Origin: Leuconostoc citreum
GTDB lineage: Bacteria; Bacillota; Bacilli; Lactobacillales; Lactobacillaceae
Direction: 5' to 3'
Assembly: GCF_004354555.1 (NCBI RefSeq)
Contig: NZ_PUFH01000002.1
Coordinates: 62,001 to 126,000, forward strand
DNA: 64,000 bases
Below, one piece after another: positions 23,556-32,365 of the stretch. Position numbers and translations under genes: made by a program. The notes beneath the pieces were generated by a model that made no database searches, was not told the origin of the DNA, and worked only from the letters and a program-made list of their open reading frames with translations. The first letter of the stretch is position 1. Each line of letters starts with the position of its first letter.

Positions 23556-25364
23556 ATGCAAAAACCGCGTGAAATTTTAAAAGAAGTATTTGGGTACGAT
23601 GATTTTCGTACAGGACAATTAGATATTATAGAAAAAGTGCTGGCACACAAGCATGCATTAGCAATTATGCCAACGGGTGGGGGAAAATCAATTACCTACC
23701 AATTACCAGCGTTGATGTTTGAAGGTATTACTTTAGTAATTTCTCCGTTGATTTCATTAATGAAAGATCAAGTTGACGGTTTGAATGCGATGGGAATAGA
23801 CGCAACATTTTTAAATTCCACGTTACCTGGTTCAGAGCAAGCGCAGCGTATGTCAGATATTCGTGCTGGTCTTTATAAAATGTTGTATGTGTCACCAGAA
23901 CGCTTGGAAATCCCGAGCTTTTTTGGGTTTATCCAGCAATTACCCATTGAATTGATAGCCATTGATGAAGCCCATGTTATGTCACAGTGGGGACATGATT
24001 TTCGGCCGAGCTATTTGAACATACTGCCATTACTGTCACAAATTTCAGGGCAACCAGCAGTTCTTGGTTTAACAGCAACAGCCACGGAGCGTGTACGTCA
24101 GAATTTGCAGCAATTACTGGGCGTAGCGGATGAGGATACTGTACTGACAGGGTTCGCTCGCGACAATTTAGCACTTAAGATTGCGCACCAAGTGGATAAG
24201 CGACAGTATGTACAAGACTATTTAAGAGCAAATCAGGGTAAAAGTGGTATTATTTATGCTGCTACGCGTAAGCAAGTGGATGAGTTATATACGTCTCTGA
24301 ATAAACAGGGAATGAAAGTTGGGCGTTATCATGCGGGTTTGCCTGAAAAAGAAAGGCAAGCCATGCAAGAAGCCTTTTTATATGATGAAGTAGAAGTTAT
24401 GATTGCAACAAATGCCTTTGGCATGGGCATTAATAAACCAGATGTTCGGTTTGTGATTCACTATGCTGTGCCTGGTAATATTGAAGCCTATTATCAGGAA
24501 ATAGGACGTGCTGGGCGCGATGGTTTACCGTCGGAAGCCTTACTGCTATATGCGCCACAAGACATACATTTGCAAGAGTTCTTCGTCCAAAAATCTGAAG
24601 GGACTGAGGCGTATAAACAAAACGAATATAACAAAATTCGTGAAATGAATGCTTTTGCTAATACCGGAACATGTTTACCGCGTTATCTATTAGCATATTT
24701 TGGTGAAGTAGTTGCCAAAGATTGTGGGCAATGCTCTAATTGTTTAGATTCTCGTGACATCGTTGATGTAACGACTGATTCACAGCGTGTTTTGGCCAAT
24801 GTTGTGCGAATGAATCAAAGTTTTGGTAAAACGATGGTTGCCAAGGTGCTAAAGGGATCCCATGATGCAGCTGTGAAAAAGTATGATTATTTAACCGCCT
24901 TACCGACATATGGGCTCATGAAAGAACGAACAATTAAAGATATCAGTCGGTTTATCGACTATTTAACCGCTGATGGCTACCTGAAAATTGAAGGTGGTGA
25001 GTATCCAGTTCTGAAATTAACGGCTATGGGTGTTCGTGTGCTTAAAGGTGAACTTGTGGTCGAAAAACGTGTCAATCGCCAAGTTATTGCACAACGACAA
25101 GCGACATCAGCAGCTACCGGTTTGAAAATGTCAGATGCTGATAATCAATTGTTCGCTAAGCTAAAGGCCAAGCGCTTAGAGTTAGCACGAGCAGCAGGCT
25201 TACCGCCTTTTTTGATATTCTCGGATAAAACATTGATGAATATGGCCATTTTAAGGCCAAAAACAGATGAAGAATTTTTGTCTATTTCTGGTGTTGGTGA
25301 AAAAAAGTATGCTATTTACCATGAGGATTTTGCTGGCGTACTAGCGAGTGATGGAAATGTTTGA
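23556..25364 (+). CDS. recQ: ATP-dependent DNA helicase RecQ
   Basis: 602 residues. Helicase core: Walker A MPTGGGKSITYQ, motif II IDEAHVMSQWGHDFRP with DEAH, and motif VI QEIGRAGRDGLPSE. The zinc-binding subdomain has CLPRYLLAYFGE followed by DCGQCSNC. A winged-helix RQC domain and a C-terminal HRDC domain (about 520-595, ending ISGVGEKK) complete the classic RecQ order. It unwinds DNA 3' to 5' in recombination and repair of stalled forks. The start is ATG 23556 or ATG 23538; neither has a strong ribosome site. It follows the phosphatase gene on the same strand and precedes tRNA-Ser. Confidence 0.95.
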   Translation: MQKPREILKEVFGYDDFRTGQLDIIEKVLAHKHALAIMPTGGGKSITYQLPALMFEGITLVISPLISLMKDQVDGLNAMGIDATFLNSTLPGSEQAQRMSDIRAGLYKMLYVSPERLEIPSFFGFIQQLPIELIAIDEAHVMSQWGHDFRPSYLNILPLLSQISGQPAVLGLTATATERVRQNLQQLLGVADEDTVLTGFARDNLALKIAHQVDKRQYVQDYLRANQGKSGIIYAATRKQVDELYTSLNKQGMKVGRYHAGLPEKERQAMQEAFLYDEVEVMIATNAFGMGINKPDVRFVIHYAVPGNIEAYYQEIGRAGRDGLPSEALLLYAPQDIHLQEFFVQKSEGTEAYKQNEYNKIREMNAFANTGTCLPRYLLAYFGEVVAKDCGQCSNCLDSRDIVDVTTDSQRVLANVVRMNQSFGKTMVAKVLKGSHDAAVKKYDYLTALPTYGLMKERTIKDISRFIDYLTADGYLKIEGGEYPVLKLTAMGVRVLKGELVVEKRVNRQVIAQRQATSAATGLKMSDADNQLFAKLKAKRLELARAAGLPPFLIFSDKTLMNMAILRPKTDEEFLSISGVGEKKYAIYHEDFAGVLASDGNV

Positions 25365-25376
25365 TTATGAAAACAC

Positions 25377-25405
25377 TTGCTACTAATGATTTTATCTGGT
25401 ATAGT
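25377..25405 (+). promoter_or_regulatory. tRNA-Ser promoter
   Basis: TTGCTA (25377-25382), 17 bases, TATAGT (25400-25405), placing the start a few bases before the tRNA. Confidence 0.8.
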
Positions 25406-25417
25406 AGTATCTGTTAT

Positions 25418-25505
25418 GGAGAAGTACTCAAGCGGCTGAAGAGGCGCCCTTGCTAAGGGTGTAGACGTGTTAAAGCGTGCGAGGGTTCGAATCCCTTCTT
25501 CTCCA
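25418..25505 (+). tRNA. tRNA-Ser (anticodon GCU)
   Basis: A class II tRNA. Acceptor GGAGAAG pairs with CTTCTCC, the anticodon loop TTGCTAA has GCT at its centre (reads AGC/AGU), the variable arm is long as expected for serine, and the T-arm is GAGGGTTCGAATCCCTT. The CCA end is not encoded. The discriminator reads A where bacterial tRNA-Ser usually has G, which is slightly odd. Confidence 0.95.
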
Positions 25506-25517
25506 GTAATATTTAAG

Positions 25518-25557
25518 CGTAGTATCAGATTTTTAAAATCTGATACTGCGTTTTTTT
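25518..25557 (+). terminator. tRNA-Ser terminator
   Basis: A long palindromic stem AGTATCAGATT / AATCTGATACT followed by GCG and seven Ts. Confidence 0.9.
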
Positions 25558-25701
25558 GTGGAATAAAATGTCAGTAGATATCAAACGATCGTTAGGCTAA
25601 TAAAAATAGCATTTTAATAACAAGTTTGTTATAATCAGCATTAAAGAGAATTATTGTATCAATAAATTTTAAAATTTATATACAAGAAAGAAGGGGGAGA
25701 T

Positions 25702-27561
25702 TTGATAAAAAAAATACTTTTATTTATTTGGCTTTGTTTATTTTCGTGTTTTATACAATATTCTGTGAGTGCTAATGGAACTGGAACTGCTGCTAACCCT
25801 TATACAGTAGGTACTTCATCGGAATTAACCTCGGCTCTCAATAATGGCGCGACCTTGTCTTCTTCTGAGACACTACATATAAAGTTAACAGACAATATAT
25901 CATATACAGCAAATGATTCCTTCAAAATTCAATCCAATGTTGTCGTTGATGGTAATGGCTATTCTATGCACTATACTGGTACAAACTATACAACTGGAAC
26001 TGCTGGCTATCTGCTGACTAAGAATGGGTATAATGTAACCTATAGTAATTTAATTTTTGGTAGTAGTGACTATTCATTTGGACAAACGTATTATGGCATA
26101 TTACTGGGCACATCTTACCAAGCTAACTTGACGATTCATGATGTAACTTACTATGGAAAGAATGGTGCTCAACCGATATGCAATTATAATGCAGGAACCA
26201 TAGTTACAATGACAGGGACAAATAACTTCTCAGCTATACCTGGCAGTTATGGGCAAGAATTTATGGAAGGCGCAAATTTAGTATTTGGCAGTGACAGTAT
26301 AACTAATATAATCCATAATACTAATGATGCTACTGCATTACTATGGAACTCCGCAAGTGGAAATGATTTTAATATGACTTTACAGAAAAATGCTAAAGTT
26401 AATATTCAAACAAGTAAACCTTTGTTTTCATATGGTAAGAGATTGAGCATTGATATGGCAGATTCATCACAGTTAAACATTACAAACACTGCCTATGACA
26501 TTACAATGACAAACAGTGTTGGCTCAAATATAAACATGGCAAAAAATTCTTCATTCAATGCTACTGGGAACGGGAAATTTGGCAATCAAGCGAGCGGATT
26601 ATATACAAACTTTACTACATCAGACCCATCTAAAATTAGTTTTGAAAATACATCTTCCACAAATGGTATTTTTACTTCCTCGCCAAAGATTACACCAACA
26701 ACACAGACCGCATACTCTCTCGATTCGTACGTTAATTCGAATAAAACAACACGGGATGCTTCTGCGAATGCTTTTAACCTAACAGATTCTTTATTTCCAT
26801 CTAATACTAAAAGAGTAATTTATTATCCTAAAATTATTCCAACAGCCGTGATTAGTAGCCATGTTAATAATAATCCACTAGTTAGTGAAATTTTATTTAA
26901 TAGTCTTGGTGTCAATGTTCCTTATACTTATGTGAGTACACAATACAAAATTTACAAGAACTCACAAATAGATGGAGATATTACAAGTTCAGACAATCAA
27001 TCTATTATAGAAAATTCACAATCAGCTCTATATAAGGGTATATTTGAAAATGATACAGGTCAAGTTTCACAGATAAATGCTGGAAACTATGTTGTTTATT
27101 TAAAAATAAATGTTACATCAGCTACTGGTAGTTCTTCATCTCAATGGATATCCAAGTCTATTGAGGTGCCTAAATCACTACTGAATATTACGGTTCCCAC
27201 AAATATGGCATTTTTGGCATTAAATAACGATATGTTTACATCTAACAGTAGTTATGAAGTGGTGAACCATTCAAATTTTGATACAGACTTTGGAATTTCA
27301 GCTATATCAGGTGGCGATAGCAATATTAATTTAGTAGAAAACTTAGCAACAACGACAGAACCAAATCCTTTGTACTTAGCGTTGAAAAATACCGACGGTA
27401 TTGAAATGCCTTTTGTCCAATCTGGCAAAAAAACAAGATTTAACGTTTCGCCCTTTGAGGGAAGCAGTAAGTTTAATTTAATTGGTCAATATGGGGGAGC
27501 AATTAGTAGCAAAAACAAGGCAGTAATTAATTATATAATGAGACTAAACTTTACACAATAA
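25702..27561 (+). CDS. Large secreted surface protein, beta-helix N-terminal part
   Basis: 619 residues. It has a signal peptide (residues 1-24, ending SVSA), then NGTGTAANPYTVGTSSELTS, the usual opening of pectate-lyase-like beta-helix surface proteins associated with WxL clusters. Residues 40-330 are rich in N, S, T and regular hydrophobic strands, consistent with a right-handed beta-helix. The C-terminal third has beta-sandwich character. No clear WxL motif, LPxTG or membrane anchor is visible. The start is TTG 25702 behind GGGGGAG. It is the first of three genes with 16-20 bp spacing and no internal promoter seen. Adhesion to a host or plant surface, or to polysaccharide, is inferred. Glycosidase activity cannot be excluded. 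Confidence 0.75.
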   Translation: MIKKILLFIWLCLFSCFIQYSVSANGTGTAANPYTVGTSSELTSALNNGATLSSSETLHIKLTDNISYTANDSFKIQSNVVVDGNGYSMHYTGTNYTTGTAGYLLTKNGYNVTYSNLIFGSSDYSFGQTYYGILLGTSYQANLTIHDVTYYGKNGAQPICNYNAGTIVTMTGTNNFSAIPGSYGQEFMEGANLVFGSDSITNIIHNTNDATALLWNSASGNDFNMTLQKNAKVNIQTSKPLFSYGKRLSIDMADSSQLNITNTAYDITMTNSVGSNINMAKNSSFNATGNGKFGNQASGLYTNFTTSDPSKISFENTSSTNGIFTSSPKITPTTQTAYSLDSYVNSNKTTRDASANAFNLTDSLFPSNTKRVIYYPKIIPTAVISSHVNNNPLVSEILFNSLGVNVPYTYVSTQYKIYKNSQIDGDITSSDNQSIIENSQSALYKGIFENDTGQVSQINAGNYVVYLKINVTSATGSSSSQWISKSIEVPKSLLNITVPTNMAFLALNNDMFTSNSSYEVVNHSNFDTDFGISAISGGDSNINLVENLATTTEPNPLYLALKNTDGIEMPFVQSGKKTRFNVSPFEGSSKFNLIGQYGGAISSKNKAVINYIMRLNFTQ

Positions 27562-27577
27562 AGGAGTAAAAAACGTT

Positions 27578-28126
27578 TTGGAAAACAATAAAGAGCCTCA
27601 AGATAAGCAGAAAAAGCGTAGATTAATTTGGCTTTTACTATTATTATTAATGGCTTTTATGATTGCTGGTGGACTAACATTGGTTTATTTAAACAGTCAA
27701 GAAAGAATAACGAAGAAAACAAAAATTATAGCTGGTGATTTTTTGCCTTCTGAAAAAGATGCATCAAAGATGAATGAGAGTCAGTTAGCGCGTTCTGCTC
27801 AATCAGCGGTTAATAAGAGTAAATTTCAAATGATTATTAACCCTGAGATCAATGCCAATCAGAAAACAGCGTACAGCGATATGTACATTGAGAATCCAGC
27901 AAATAATGCTTATCCCATTGCCGTCACAATTAACTTAGATAGTGGCATGACTATTTATTCGTCGGGAGCTATAAAACCAGGTTATGAAGTCAAAAATGCC
28001 AAGTTAGATAAAGTTTTGAAAGTTGGTCATTACACTGGGAAAGCTAATTTCAAACTTTATAATGCTAAAACTTCAAAAGCCCAAGGTCAGGTATCAACAG
28101 CTGTAAAAATTGTTGTGCAGGACTAA
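27578..28126 (+). CDS. Membrane-anchored extracellular protein of the surface operon
   Basis: 182 residues. A basic N-terminus (PQDKQKKRRL) precedes one membrane span (18-38), and the rest is outside. The outer domain has DMYIENPANNAYPIAVTINL and SSGAIKPGYEVKNAKLDKVL, a pattern I know from uncharacterised anchored proteins that accompany surface-protein genes in Lactobacillales and Clostridia. It may act as an anchor or assembly partner for the two secreted products on either side, in the place usually held by a DUF916/DUF3324 protein; that is inference. The start is TTG 27578 with AAGGAGT about ten bases upstream. Confidence 0.75.
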   Translation: MENNKEPQDKQKKRRLIWLLLLLLMAFMIAGGLTLVYLNSQERITKKTKIIAGDFLPSEKDASKMNESQLARSAQSAVNKSKFQMIINPEINANQKTAYSDMYIENPANNAYPIAVTINLDSGMTIYSSGAIKPGYEVKNAKLDKVLKVGHYTGKANFKLYNAKTSKAQGQVSTAVKIVVQD

Positions 28127-28146
28127 GAATATAGAAGGAGAATGAG

Positions 28147-28791
28147 ATGAATAAAATATTACGAAATACTATTGTAAGTGGTGTTGTTGCAATACTAGGC
28201 GTAAGTACTGTAGGGACAACAGTTGTAAATGCCACTACAATATCAGATGGCACTAATAATGCGGATGTTACTGTAAACGGCACTTTGGGTGCAGATAACA
28301 CAGACCCAGTAGCACCAATTCCAGAAGGTTCAGATAAGTGGATTAACGTAACGTTAGATACTGCAACAATTTTTTATAACACTCAAACAGACAAAAATAT
28401 TGTATCACCCACATATAATATTACTAACAATTCTGGTCGTCCAGTAAGCTTTAAAGTTAATTCCTTCAAACAAAATGATTCTGTACCACTTTCATCAATT
28501 AGTTCATTGAATGCAAATTTCACAAGAAAAGTTACTGCCACTGATACATCAGGGTCGAATGTTTCAACCAATTTAATCACTGGTGGATCGATTAATAGTG
28601 ATTTTTCAAGCGCAACATCAACACAGTTAGCCAACAAAAATGGAATGCTTAGTGCTAAGGACACAAGTGGCGCATATTCAAATAGTGCAACATTCAATTA
28701 TAACGGAACTGTTACTGATAAATTAACAGCTACGATAAATCCTAAATTTACTATGAATTTGTTATTCACTCCATCAGATTGGACTAAATAA
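28147..28791 (+). CDS. Secreted beta-rich surface protein, third gene of the operon
   Basis: 214 residues with a signal peptide ending VVNA near residue 29. A short acidic/proline linker (DNTDPVAPIPEGSDKW) leads into a beta-rich domain with INVTLDTATIFYNT. This linker plus sandwich layout is seen in small cell-wall proteins of lactic acid bacteria; the C-terminus NLLFTPSDWTK contains one Trp but not the two WxL motifs. There is no cell-wall sorting signal. It follows the anchored protein by 20 bp, with AAGGAG before ATG 28147, and ends at a strong terminator. Probably a structural or adhesive subunit. Confidence 0.7.
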   Translation: MNKILRNTIVSGVVAILGVSTVGTTVVNATTISDGTNNADVTVNGTLGADNTDPVAPIPEGSDKWINVTLDTATIFYNTQTDKNIVSPTYNITNNSGRPVSFKVNSFKQNDSVPLSSISSLNANFTRKVTATDTSGSNVSTNLITGGSINSDFSSATSTQLANKNGMLSAKDTSGAYSNSATFNYNGTVTDKLTATINPKFTMNLLFTPSDWTK

Positions 28792-28805
28792 TATTATTTT
28801 ATAGG

Positions 28806-28840
28806 GCAAATACTAGCAAATTAGTATTTGCTTTTTATTT
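28806..28840 (+). terminator. Terminator of the surface-protein operon
   Basis: Perfect 10-bp stem GCAAATACTA / TAGTATTTGC with a six-base loop and five Ts. Confidence 0.92.
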
Positions 28841-29093
28841 TATGTTACAGTCATCTCTTCTTTAATAAATAATGACCGTTTTGAAAATAAATTTAACAAT
28901 AAATCAAATCATAATTAATAATGTAAAGTTTATTTTTTGGAAAATAGTTTCTTTAATATCCATAAAGTATTGGAAGAATGAGTCAAATATGATATAAGCA
29001 AATGTCACTTCTTTCTAATAGTCTTGGCTATAGTCAGCTGTTTGAATAGATTTTTTCATATTATGATTGAGCTGTTTGTGAAGTGAAATAGTC

Positions 29094-29244
29094 TTATGAT
29101 AGCAAAGCAAGAGATTCGGCAACTTGATTTGATTCTAGACGAGCGATGGTTACTCTTAAGGATTTCATTTTATTCGCTAATTCTTGTTGGGTTAGTTTTT
29201 TGTTCACGTAATAGTTTGATGCGTTCAGCAGTCATAGACATCAT
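29094..29244 (-). pseudogene. Frameshifted, truncated XRE-type regulator
   Basis: From ATG 29244 the frame reads MMSMTAERIKLLREQK and then stops soon after. If one base is removed from the six-A run (29196-29201), the frame continues LTQQELANKMKSLRVTIARL and ends at the stop at 29094-29096. The sum is a recognisable XRE helix-turn-helix that ends early, so the gene is both shifted and cut short. AAAGGT before the ATG shows it was once translated. Confidence 0.7.
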
Positions 29245-29645
29245 ATGTACCTTTTTAAAAATTCATTAAGAGAGTGTTGGAAAAAGGTCAGTTTAAGAAA
29301 GTATACACTATACTGTCACTTAAGGATTTAATCGTAAATACAACAGCCATTCGATAGTTGAGAGCACAGTATCTGAAAATGAAAACCACAAGACGTTATT
29401 AATGACACTAGTAGAAGTTGATTATATCAGTTCTTTGTTGGAAGGACCAATATTTATAATTAATAAGTCAAATAAAAACTTTCACCCAGTTGCTAAAAGC
29501 AGGCTAGAAAGTATTGTGTTGTGAGATTAGTACCTCTGAAAAGTCATTTCATATGACAGAACATCGACAACCAAAGCACATACTTGTATTAAACAATTTT
29601 CGTGGATAAGTGCTATACTGCTTTAAAAAGGCGTAGGAAAATAAA
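29245..29645. other. Non-coding stretch, apparently decayed
   Basis: Apart from a 40-codon frame at 29402-29524 with no ribosome site and no familiar sequence, nothing here looks coding. The 3' end must hold the promoter of the DsrE-like gene; TATACT near 29616 is a plausible -10. Confidence 0.5.
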
Positions 29646-29978
29646 ATGAACGTGATCGTGCATATCGATGAAACAAACAAGTGGCCAACCGTATTATCTA
29701 ATCTGTCACACTTATATGAACATTGGCAGCAAAGTCATGATGACGGGATAATTGAATTGTTGGTTAATGGTGAGGCGGTTACGCAGGTACGCCAAGACGC
29801 CGACATCAATTTAACTGACTTATATCGACGAGGCATCGATGTTGCGGTTTGCAACAATTCATTACAGCAACGACAAATACTACCAAAACAAGTACAAGCC
29901 GAGAGTCGTATCGTACCATCTGGCGTTGTAGAGTTGGTGAACAAACAACATCAAGGCTTTGCCTACATTAAGCCATAG
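29646..29978 (+). CDS. DsrE-family protein
   Basis: 110 residues. The start NVIVHIDETNKW, the central VNGEAVTQV, the VAVCNNSLQQRQI segment with one Cys, and the C-terminal PSGVVELVNKQHQGFAYIKP fit small cytosolic DsrE/DsrF-like proteins. In sulfur oxidisers these carry persulfide on the Cys; in lactic acid bacteria the role is not known, though the conserved Cys suggests sulfur transfer or redox sensing. It is monocistronic and ends at a bidirectional terminator. Confidence 0.88.
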   Translation: MNVIVHIDETNKWPTVLSNLSHLYEHWQQSHDDGIIELLVNGEAVTQVRQDADINLTDLYRRGIDVAVCNNSLQQRQILPKQVQAESRIVPSGVVELVNKQHQGFAYIKP

Positions 29979-29997
29979 CACAGTCGCATGACATTAA

Positions 29998-30038
29998 AAA
30001 AAGATCATCAACTATTATGATGTTGACGATCTTTTTTA
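29998..30038. terminator. Bidirectional terminator
   Basis: AAAGATCaTCAAC pairs with GTTGAcGATCTTT with one mismatch, flanked by A and T runs, between the convergent DsrE-like gene and niaP. Confidence 0.88.
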
Positions 30039-30080
30039 ATTGCGACCTCTTTATTATGGGCATGAGTCTGCAAGTGGTTA

Positions 30081-31250
30081 TCAGTTGTCGAAATTGTCGA
30101 CTCTAGTTTTGATACCGAAAGCCATAATGATAATGGCAATTAACAATAAGCATACAAATAGACTAAAGACGCCACCAATACCTACTTTAATATCAAGTAA
30201 CCAGCCGACTAAGAATGGGCCAATCACGGCACCCAAGCGGCCAACTGCTTGAGCTGAACCCATTGCAGTACCGCGAATAGCGTGTGGGAAGAGGCTAGGT
30301 GTTAAGGCGATAAGGATGCCCCAAGCACCTAAATCAAAGAATGATAATGCCGCGCCGGCAATTAAAATAATGGGAACATTATTGGCCAATCCAAATATCA
30401 GGCTAGCTAAAATTGTTCCCATAAGATAGCCGATGAGTAGTTTTTTAGGGTTCATTTTAGCCAGTAAATGCGCTGCTAAATAATAGCCGGGTAGCTGTGC
30501 GATACTCATAGCAAGTGTGTAGCCTAGCGAATGGACAATTGAAAAACCACGTAAAACAAGCACGCTAGGTAACCATAGGAAAATACCATAATAGGTCAAC
30601 ATCACAATGAACCAAACCAAACTTAGCATAATTAAAGGCCACTTGTGTTTTGGGGAGAAGAGTTGTCGGAAAGAAGCAGTATTTTGCTTGTGGATAATCG
30701 CATCATCGGGCAAATGTTTTCGTAAGACGAAAACGTACAACGCCAATACTACTGTAAGTAGTGCAGCAATTCGCCAACCAAAGTGTGGGATGACAAAGAA
30801 AGCAATTAGGGATGCTAAAATCCAGCCATAAGCCCAAAAACTATCACTCAGCACGAGCATTTGTGAACGTTTTGTGCCAGTATAGCGGTCGGCAATTAGT
30901 GCTGCAGCTACAGGCAATTCACCGCCGAGACCTATACCAGTAATAAAACGAATCGCCATGAACCAAGTGACATTTGGTGCAAAAACGAGCGCCAAATTAC
31001 TAAGCGAAAACAAAATAAGTGTCCCCATTAGTATTTTCTTACGACCAAATCGATCAGACAGTTTACCGCAAAGTAATGCCCCAATCAACATGCCAAATGA
31101 AGTCATTGCACCGACTAAGCCGAGTTGCGTTTCATTTAATGTCCATTCTGTTTTGATGAGTGGCATCATAAATGACAGTATAGCGACGTCCAGAGCATCA
31201 ATCATCCAAGCTGTGCCAACGATAAGTAGCAGACGTTTAGATTTGTCCAT
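30081..31250 (-). CDS. niaP: MFS transporter, probable niacin (nicotinate) permease NiaP
   Basis: 389 residues, twelve spans. SDRFGRKKILM after the second span and RFITGIGLGGELPVAAALIA at span four are characteristic of the branch that includes NiaP and aromatic-acid:H+ symporters. The assignment to nicotinate rests mainly on the neighbour: the upstream gene on the same strand encodes an NrtR-type regulator of NAD metabolism. The 68-bp gap holds a perfect inverted repeat (31275-31299) that could be its operator. An aromatic acid permease is the main alternative. Confidence 0.78.
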   Translation of the reverse strand: MDKSKRLLLIVGTAWMIDALDVAILSFMMPLIKTEWTLNETQLGLVGAMTSFGMLIGALLCGKLSDRFGRKKILMGTLILFSLSNLALVFAPNVTWFMAIRFITGIGLGGELPVAAALIADRYTGTKRSQMLVLSDSFWAYGWILASLIAFFVIPHFGWRIAALLTVVLALYVFVLRKHLPDDAIIHKQNTASFRQLFSPKHKWPLIMLSLVWFIVMLTYYGIFLWLPSVLVLRGFSIVHSLGYTLAMSIAQLPGYYLAAHLLAKMNPKKLLIGYLMGTILASLIFGLANNVPIILIAGAALSFFDLGAWGILIALTPSLFPHAIRGTAMGSAQAVGRLGAVIGPFLVGWLLDIKVGIGGVFSLFVCLLLIAIIIMAFGIKTRVDNFDN

Positions 31251-31274
31251 GACAAAATCTCTCCTTCCAATGCT

Positions 31275-31299
31275 AATAAAAGTTAATTTTACTTTTATT
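31275..31299 (-). promoter_or_regulatory. Candidate NrtR operator before niaP
   Basis: AATAAAAGT-N7-ACTTTTATT is a perfect nine-base inverted repeat in the nrtR-niaP gap. It is AT-rich and fits a dimeric repressor. I know no published NrtR site for this genus to compare it with. Confidence 0.5.
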
Positions 31300-31318
31300 G
31301 ATTAAGGAGAACTATACA

Positions 31319-32059
31319 CTATAATAAATCAATAAGCAACTGATATTTTTTTGCTGGCCGACCAGGCTTATTTTGACTACTTGAACCTACCGGAATCAAA
31401 ATATTTTGATGGTTTCTAAGAAAGTTTGAGTTATCAGGCTCTTTTTTGCCAAAAATTTCAAAGACTTGTCGGGCTTGTTTTAAAGTGAATGCGGGTCCAA
31501 GTATTAACAAGATGGTTGGCTGGTAATCCAGTTTGTTCACAATTCGTTGCGTAGCAACAGTGAGTATCCAGTTATGATCGAACGCGAGTCGGTGTTGCGG
31601 GTCGTTGTGTGTGATATAGTCATCAGCTAACAGCGTACGAAATAACAGCTCGCGATACTTAAACTGAAATAAACCAGATTTGTGTTTTTTTAATGTGAAC
31701 CATTGGGCGTCTGTTGCTCCTGGGCCAGGTGTTAGCAGAGGCTCGACTGGTAGAAAAGTCATATAACTTAACGATAGCGCACGTTCACCAGGTGATCGGT
31801 CTGGCTCAGTGAATGTTGCGAGTTGCTCAGCGTGAATATTGGGTAAATCAAGCCCTAGCTTTTCTCTAACTAAGCGTAATGTGGCCTCATGAGCGCTCTC
31901 ATCTACGCGCAGCCAGGTTTCTGGCAGAGCCCAAAAATTTTGGAACGGCGTATCTGCACGTTTGATGAGCAATAGCTTAATGGCTTGGTTGACAGCATCA
32001 TAACACCAAATGACATTGGTAATTGTAATACGTGGTTTTTCTATAGCATTGTTTGTCAT
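31319..32059 (-). CDS. nrtR: NrtR-family regulator of NAD metabolism (Nudix-like plus winged helix)
   Basis: 246 residues. The N-terminal Nudix-like domain covers about 1-150. Its Nudix box is degenerate: the catalytic REUxEE part reads REKLGL, so hydrolase activity is likely lost, as in known NrtR repressors that use the domain only to sense ADP-ribose or related NAD products. The C-terminal winged helix has FTLKQARQVFEIFGKKEPDN, SNFLRNHQNILI and GRPAKKYQL, the NrtR signature. It would control vitamin B3 salvage, here the adjacent niaP. The start is ATG 32059. The two genes lie in the same direction, so they may form an operon with an internal regulated promoter. Confidence 0.9.
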   Translation of the reverse strand: MTNNAIEKPRITITNVIWCYDAVNQAIKLLLIKRADTPFQNFWALPETWLRVDESAHEATLRLVREKLGLDLPNIHAEQLATFTEPDRSPGERALSLSYMTFLPVEPLLTPGPGATDAQWFTLKKHKSGLFQFKYRELLFRTLLADDYITHNDPQHRLAFDHNWILTVATQRIVNKLDYQPTILLILGPAFTLKQARQVFEIFGKKEPDNSNFLRNHQNILIPVGSSSQNKPGRPAKKYQLLIDLL

Positions 32060-32183
32060 GGTTACCGCCTTTGATATGTAACTTTTGGTTGTGTAGCTTA
32101 TCTCAATATTTTAACATTTTGTGTGTTGTAAATAGTTGGTTTGCGTGAAATGGGAATTAATTATTTCTATTGTTCGGATTAAA

Positions 32184-32359
32184 AAGTGCTACAATAAACG
32201 AGTCCAAGAGACAAATAAAACGGGGTAGATAGTTGTGCGTTAAGTGTGAAGGAAACGGAATGTGGGCCTTCAACGAAATGTTTTCGATATTGAAAACGTG
32301 CGATGCAACTGTCACATTCACCAAAATATATTTGCGGTGAACACTCCAATAGGAGGTTC
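32184..32359 (+). promoter_or_regulatory. THF (tetrahydrofolate) riboswitch with SD-sequestering hairpin
   Basis: An extended -10 TGCTACAAT ends at 32195. The aptamer core follows: GATAGTTG (32228-32235) pairs with CAACTGTC (32306-32313), with the conserved GCGTTAAGTGTGAAGG and later CCTTCAACGAAA segments typical of the folate (folT) RNA. Downstream, TTCACC (32317-32322) can pair with GGTGAA (32336-32341). Overlapping it, GAACaCTCC pairs with GGAGGTTC (32339-32359), which buries the AGGAGG ribosome site. The two hairpins share bases and exclude each other, so translation is likely the regulated step. Excess reduced folate would switch folT off. Confidence 0.88.
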
Positions 32360-32365
32360 AGAACA

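Noticed and set aside
29402-29524. 40-codon open frame in the decayed gap
   Set aside because: No ribosome site, no familiar sequence and no conserved context; such a length is expected by chance in AT-rich DNA.
32303-32365. Longer N-terminus of FolT starting at 32303
   Set aside because: This stretch is the 3' part of the THF riboswitch, and the real ATG is correctly spaced from AGGAGG.
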